From positions 1 through 5,987 of the forward strand of contig JASHUR010000134.1 of the NCBI GenBank assembly GCA_030039895.1: a DNA stretch of 5,987 nt, given 5' to 3'. Positions 5,397-5,987 of the stretch are shown in pieces. The notes beneath the pieces are model-generated. The model searched no databases and was not told where the DNA came from. It was given only the letters and a program-made list of their open reading frames with translations. The DNA is from Acidobacteriaceae bacterium (GTDB lineage Bacteria > Acidobacteriota > Terriglobia > Terriglobales > Acidobacteriaceae). Each line of letters opens with the position of its first letter. The first letter of the stretch is position 1. The translations under genes were made by a program, and so were the position numbers.

Positions 5397-5987
5397 TCAC
5401 CGCTGAAACAACATCCGCTGCTGGCCATCCTCAACTCTGACTACCGGCCCATACGCGTCATATCCTGGCCACGTCCGCAAACGCTTCAGAACCTTCCTCG
5501 CCAGTCCGGTCAGTGGAATGGTGTGCAAATCATCCACCGCAAACCACTCTCTGGCGGCCTTACGCTTGGGCAGCTTCTTCCGGTCGTCTGCGTTCAGTTC
5601 ATATATCGTTACATAGTAGTTGGTGTCCGTAATCGAGTGCCGCAGGGTCAGGGCTCTCCTGCCCTCTGGGATGTATGCCGGGTCAAGCTCCGGGAGCTCC
5701 CACATCCCCGGCATCAATGACGCATTCGCAGCCCTCCGCTCCAGCAGGACTTCCGTAGTGTTCGTTCGCGTCCCTTTCGACTCCACGGTCCGCTGAAGAA
5801 AAGCATAGGCCAACTCCCGGCTGCGCATCTTCTTCCTCTCAGTAACGGGGTGTTCGCCTTGCGTTTTGCATAGTTCTCGTACTGGGCACTCCGCGCAGCG
5901 GGGACCGCGCGGCAGGCATACCGTTGCGCCCAGTTCCATCATTGCCTGGTTGAAGTCGCCGGGGCGCTTCGGTTCGAGCAGTCGCGC
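5397..5987 (-). CDS. mutY: A/G-specific adenine glycosylase MutY, C-terminal part (5' end beyond window)
   Basis: MutY removes adenine mispaired with 8-oxoguanine, in base excision repair. The window holds the last 196 residues; the frame stays open to the right edge, so the helix-hairpin-helix catalytic part lies outside. The visible part begins with the end of the glycosylase domain, GDFNQAMMELGATVC, highly typical of MutY. The [4Fe-4S] ligands follow in the canonical C-X6-C-X2-C-X5-C pattern (Cys24, 31, 34 and 40 of the visible part, codons at 5868-5918). A linker leads to the NUDIX-like C-terminal domain that reads 8-oxoG, with LMPGMWELPELD and REWFAVDDL. The loop usually written FSH in this domain reads LRH here (5637-5645), a departure from well-studied MutYs. 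The tail ends with GQQRMLFQR. The internal ATGs at 5937-5942 are not starts, because conserved sequence continues upstream. No terminator follows. Confidence 0.95.
   Translation of the reverse strand, partial: ARLLEPKRPGDFNQAMMELGATVCLPRGPRCAECPVRELCKTQGEHPVTERKKMRSRELAYAFLQRTVESKGTRTNTTEVLLERRAANASLMPGMWELPELDPAYIPEGRRALTLRHSITDTNYYVTIYELNADDRKKLPKRKAAREWFAVDDLHTIPLTGLARKVLKRLRTWPGYDAYGPVVRVEDGQQRMLFQR

Noticed and set aside
4836..5720. A 294-codon open frame on the plus strand spanning the sulfotransferase start, the spacer and the mutY end
   Set aside because: It runs antisense to two well-supported genes and its translation shows no family motif. The smaller plus-strand frames at 4349-5029 and 485-1101 fail for the same reason.
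1..5987. Mobile element, CRISPR array, phage remnant, toxin-antitoxin or defence system
   Set aside because: No spaced direct repeats, transposase or integrase motifs, or small paired genes were found on either strand. The window is accounted for by six ordinary chromosomal genes and short spacers.

Overview
All genes in this window lie on the minus strand. Genes and leaders fill nearly all of it, and there is no mobile element, CRISPR array, tRNA or rRNA. The sequence style suggests an Acidobacteriota genome, perhaps class Terriglobia. The pointers are the MutL N-terminus beginning MGRI, the choice-of-anchor-D/ASH domain fused to an arylsulfotransferase, and the general flavour of the pyruvate kinase. 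This assignment is inference from remembered family sequences, with moderate confidence.

Layout in the direction of transcription (right to left): the 3' end of mutY (A/G-specific adenine glycosylase, cut by the right edge); a 178-bp intergenic region; a 675-residue lipoprotein arylsulfotransferase with a GTG start; 32 bp downstream a 157-residue secreted protein of no recognised family; a 62-bp gap; a six-helix YihY/BrkB-type membrane protein; pyruvate kinase, whose ATG directly follows the stop codon of the membrane-protein gene (TAGATG); a strong intrinsic terminator; and the first 28 codons of mutL (cut by the left edge).

The four central genes could be one transcription unit ending at the terminator at 115-152. 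The tightest pairs are sulfotransferase with secreted protein, and membrane protein with pyruvate kinase. The first pair suggests a cell-envelope function: a surface or periplasmic lipoprotein transferring sulfuryl groups between phenolic compounds, plus a small exported companion. The second pair looks like translational coupling rather than a shared pathway. Two DNA-repair genes, mutY and mutL, flank the block, but nothing in the sequence ties the block to repair.

I found no clear unknown system. The items most worth a second look are the modular sulfotransferase with an apparent histidine-rich insertion next to its catalytic histidine, its unidentified secreted neighbour, the potassium-independence signature in pyruvate kinase, the altered 8-oxoG recognition loop in MutY, and the very short space between the terminator and the mutL start.
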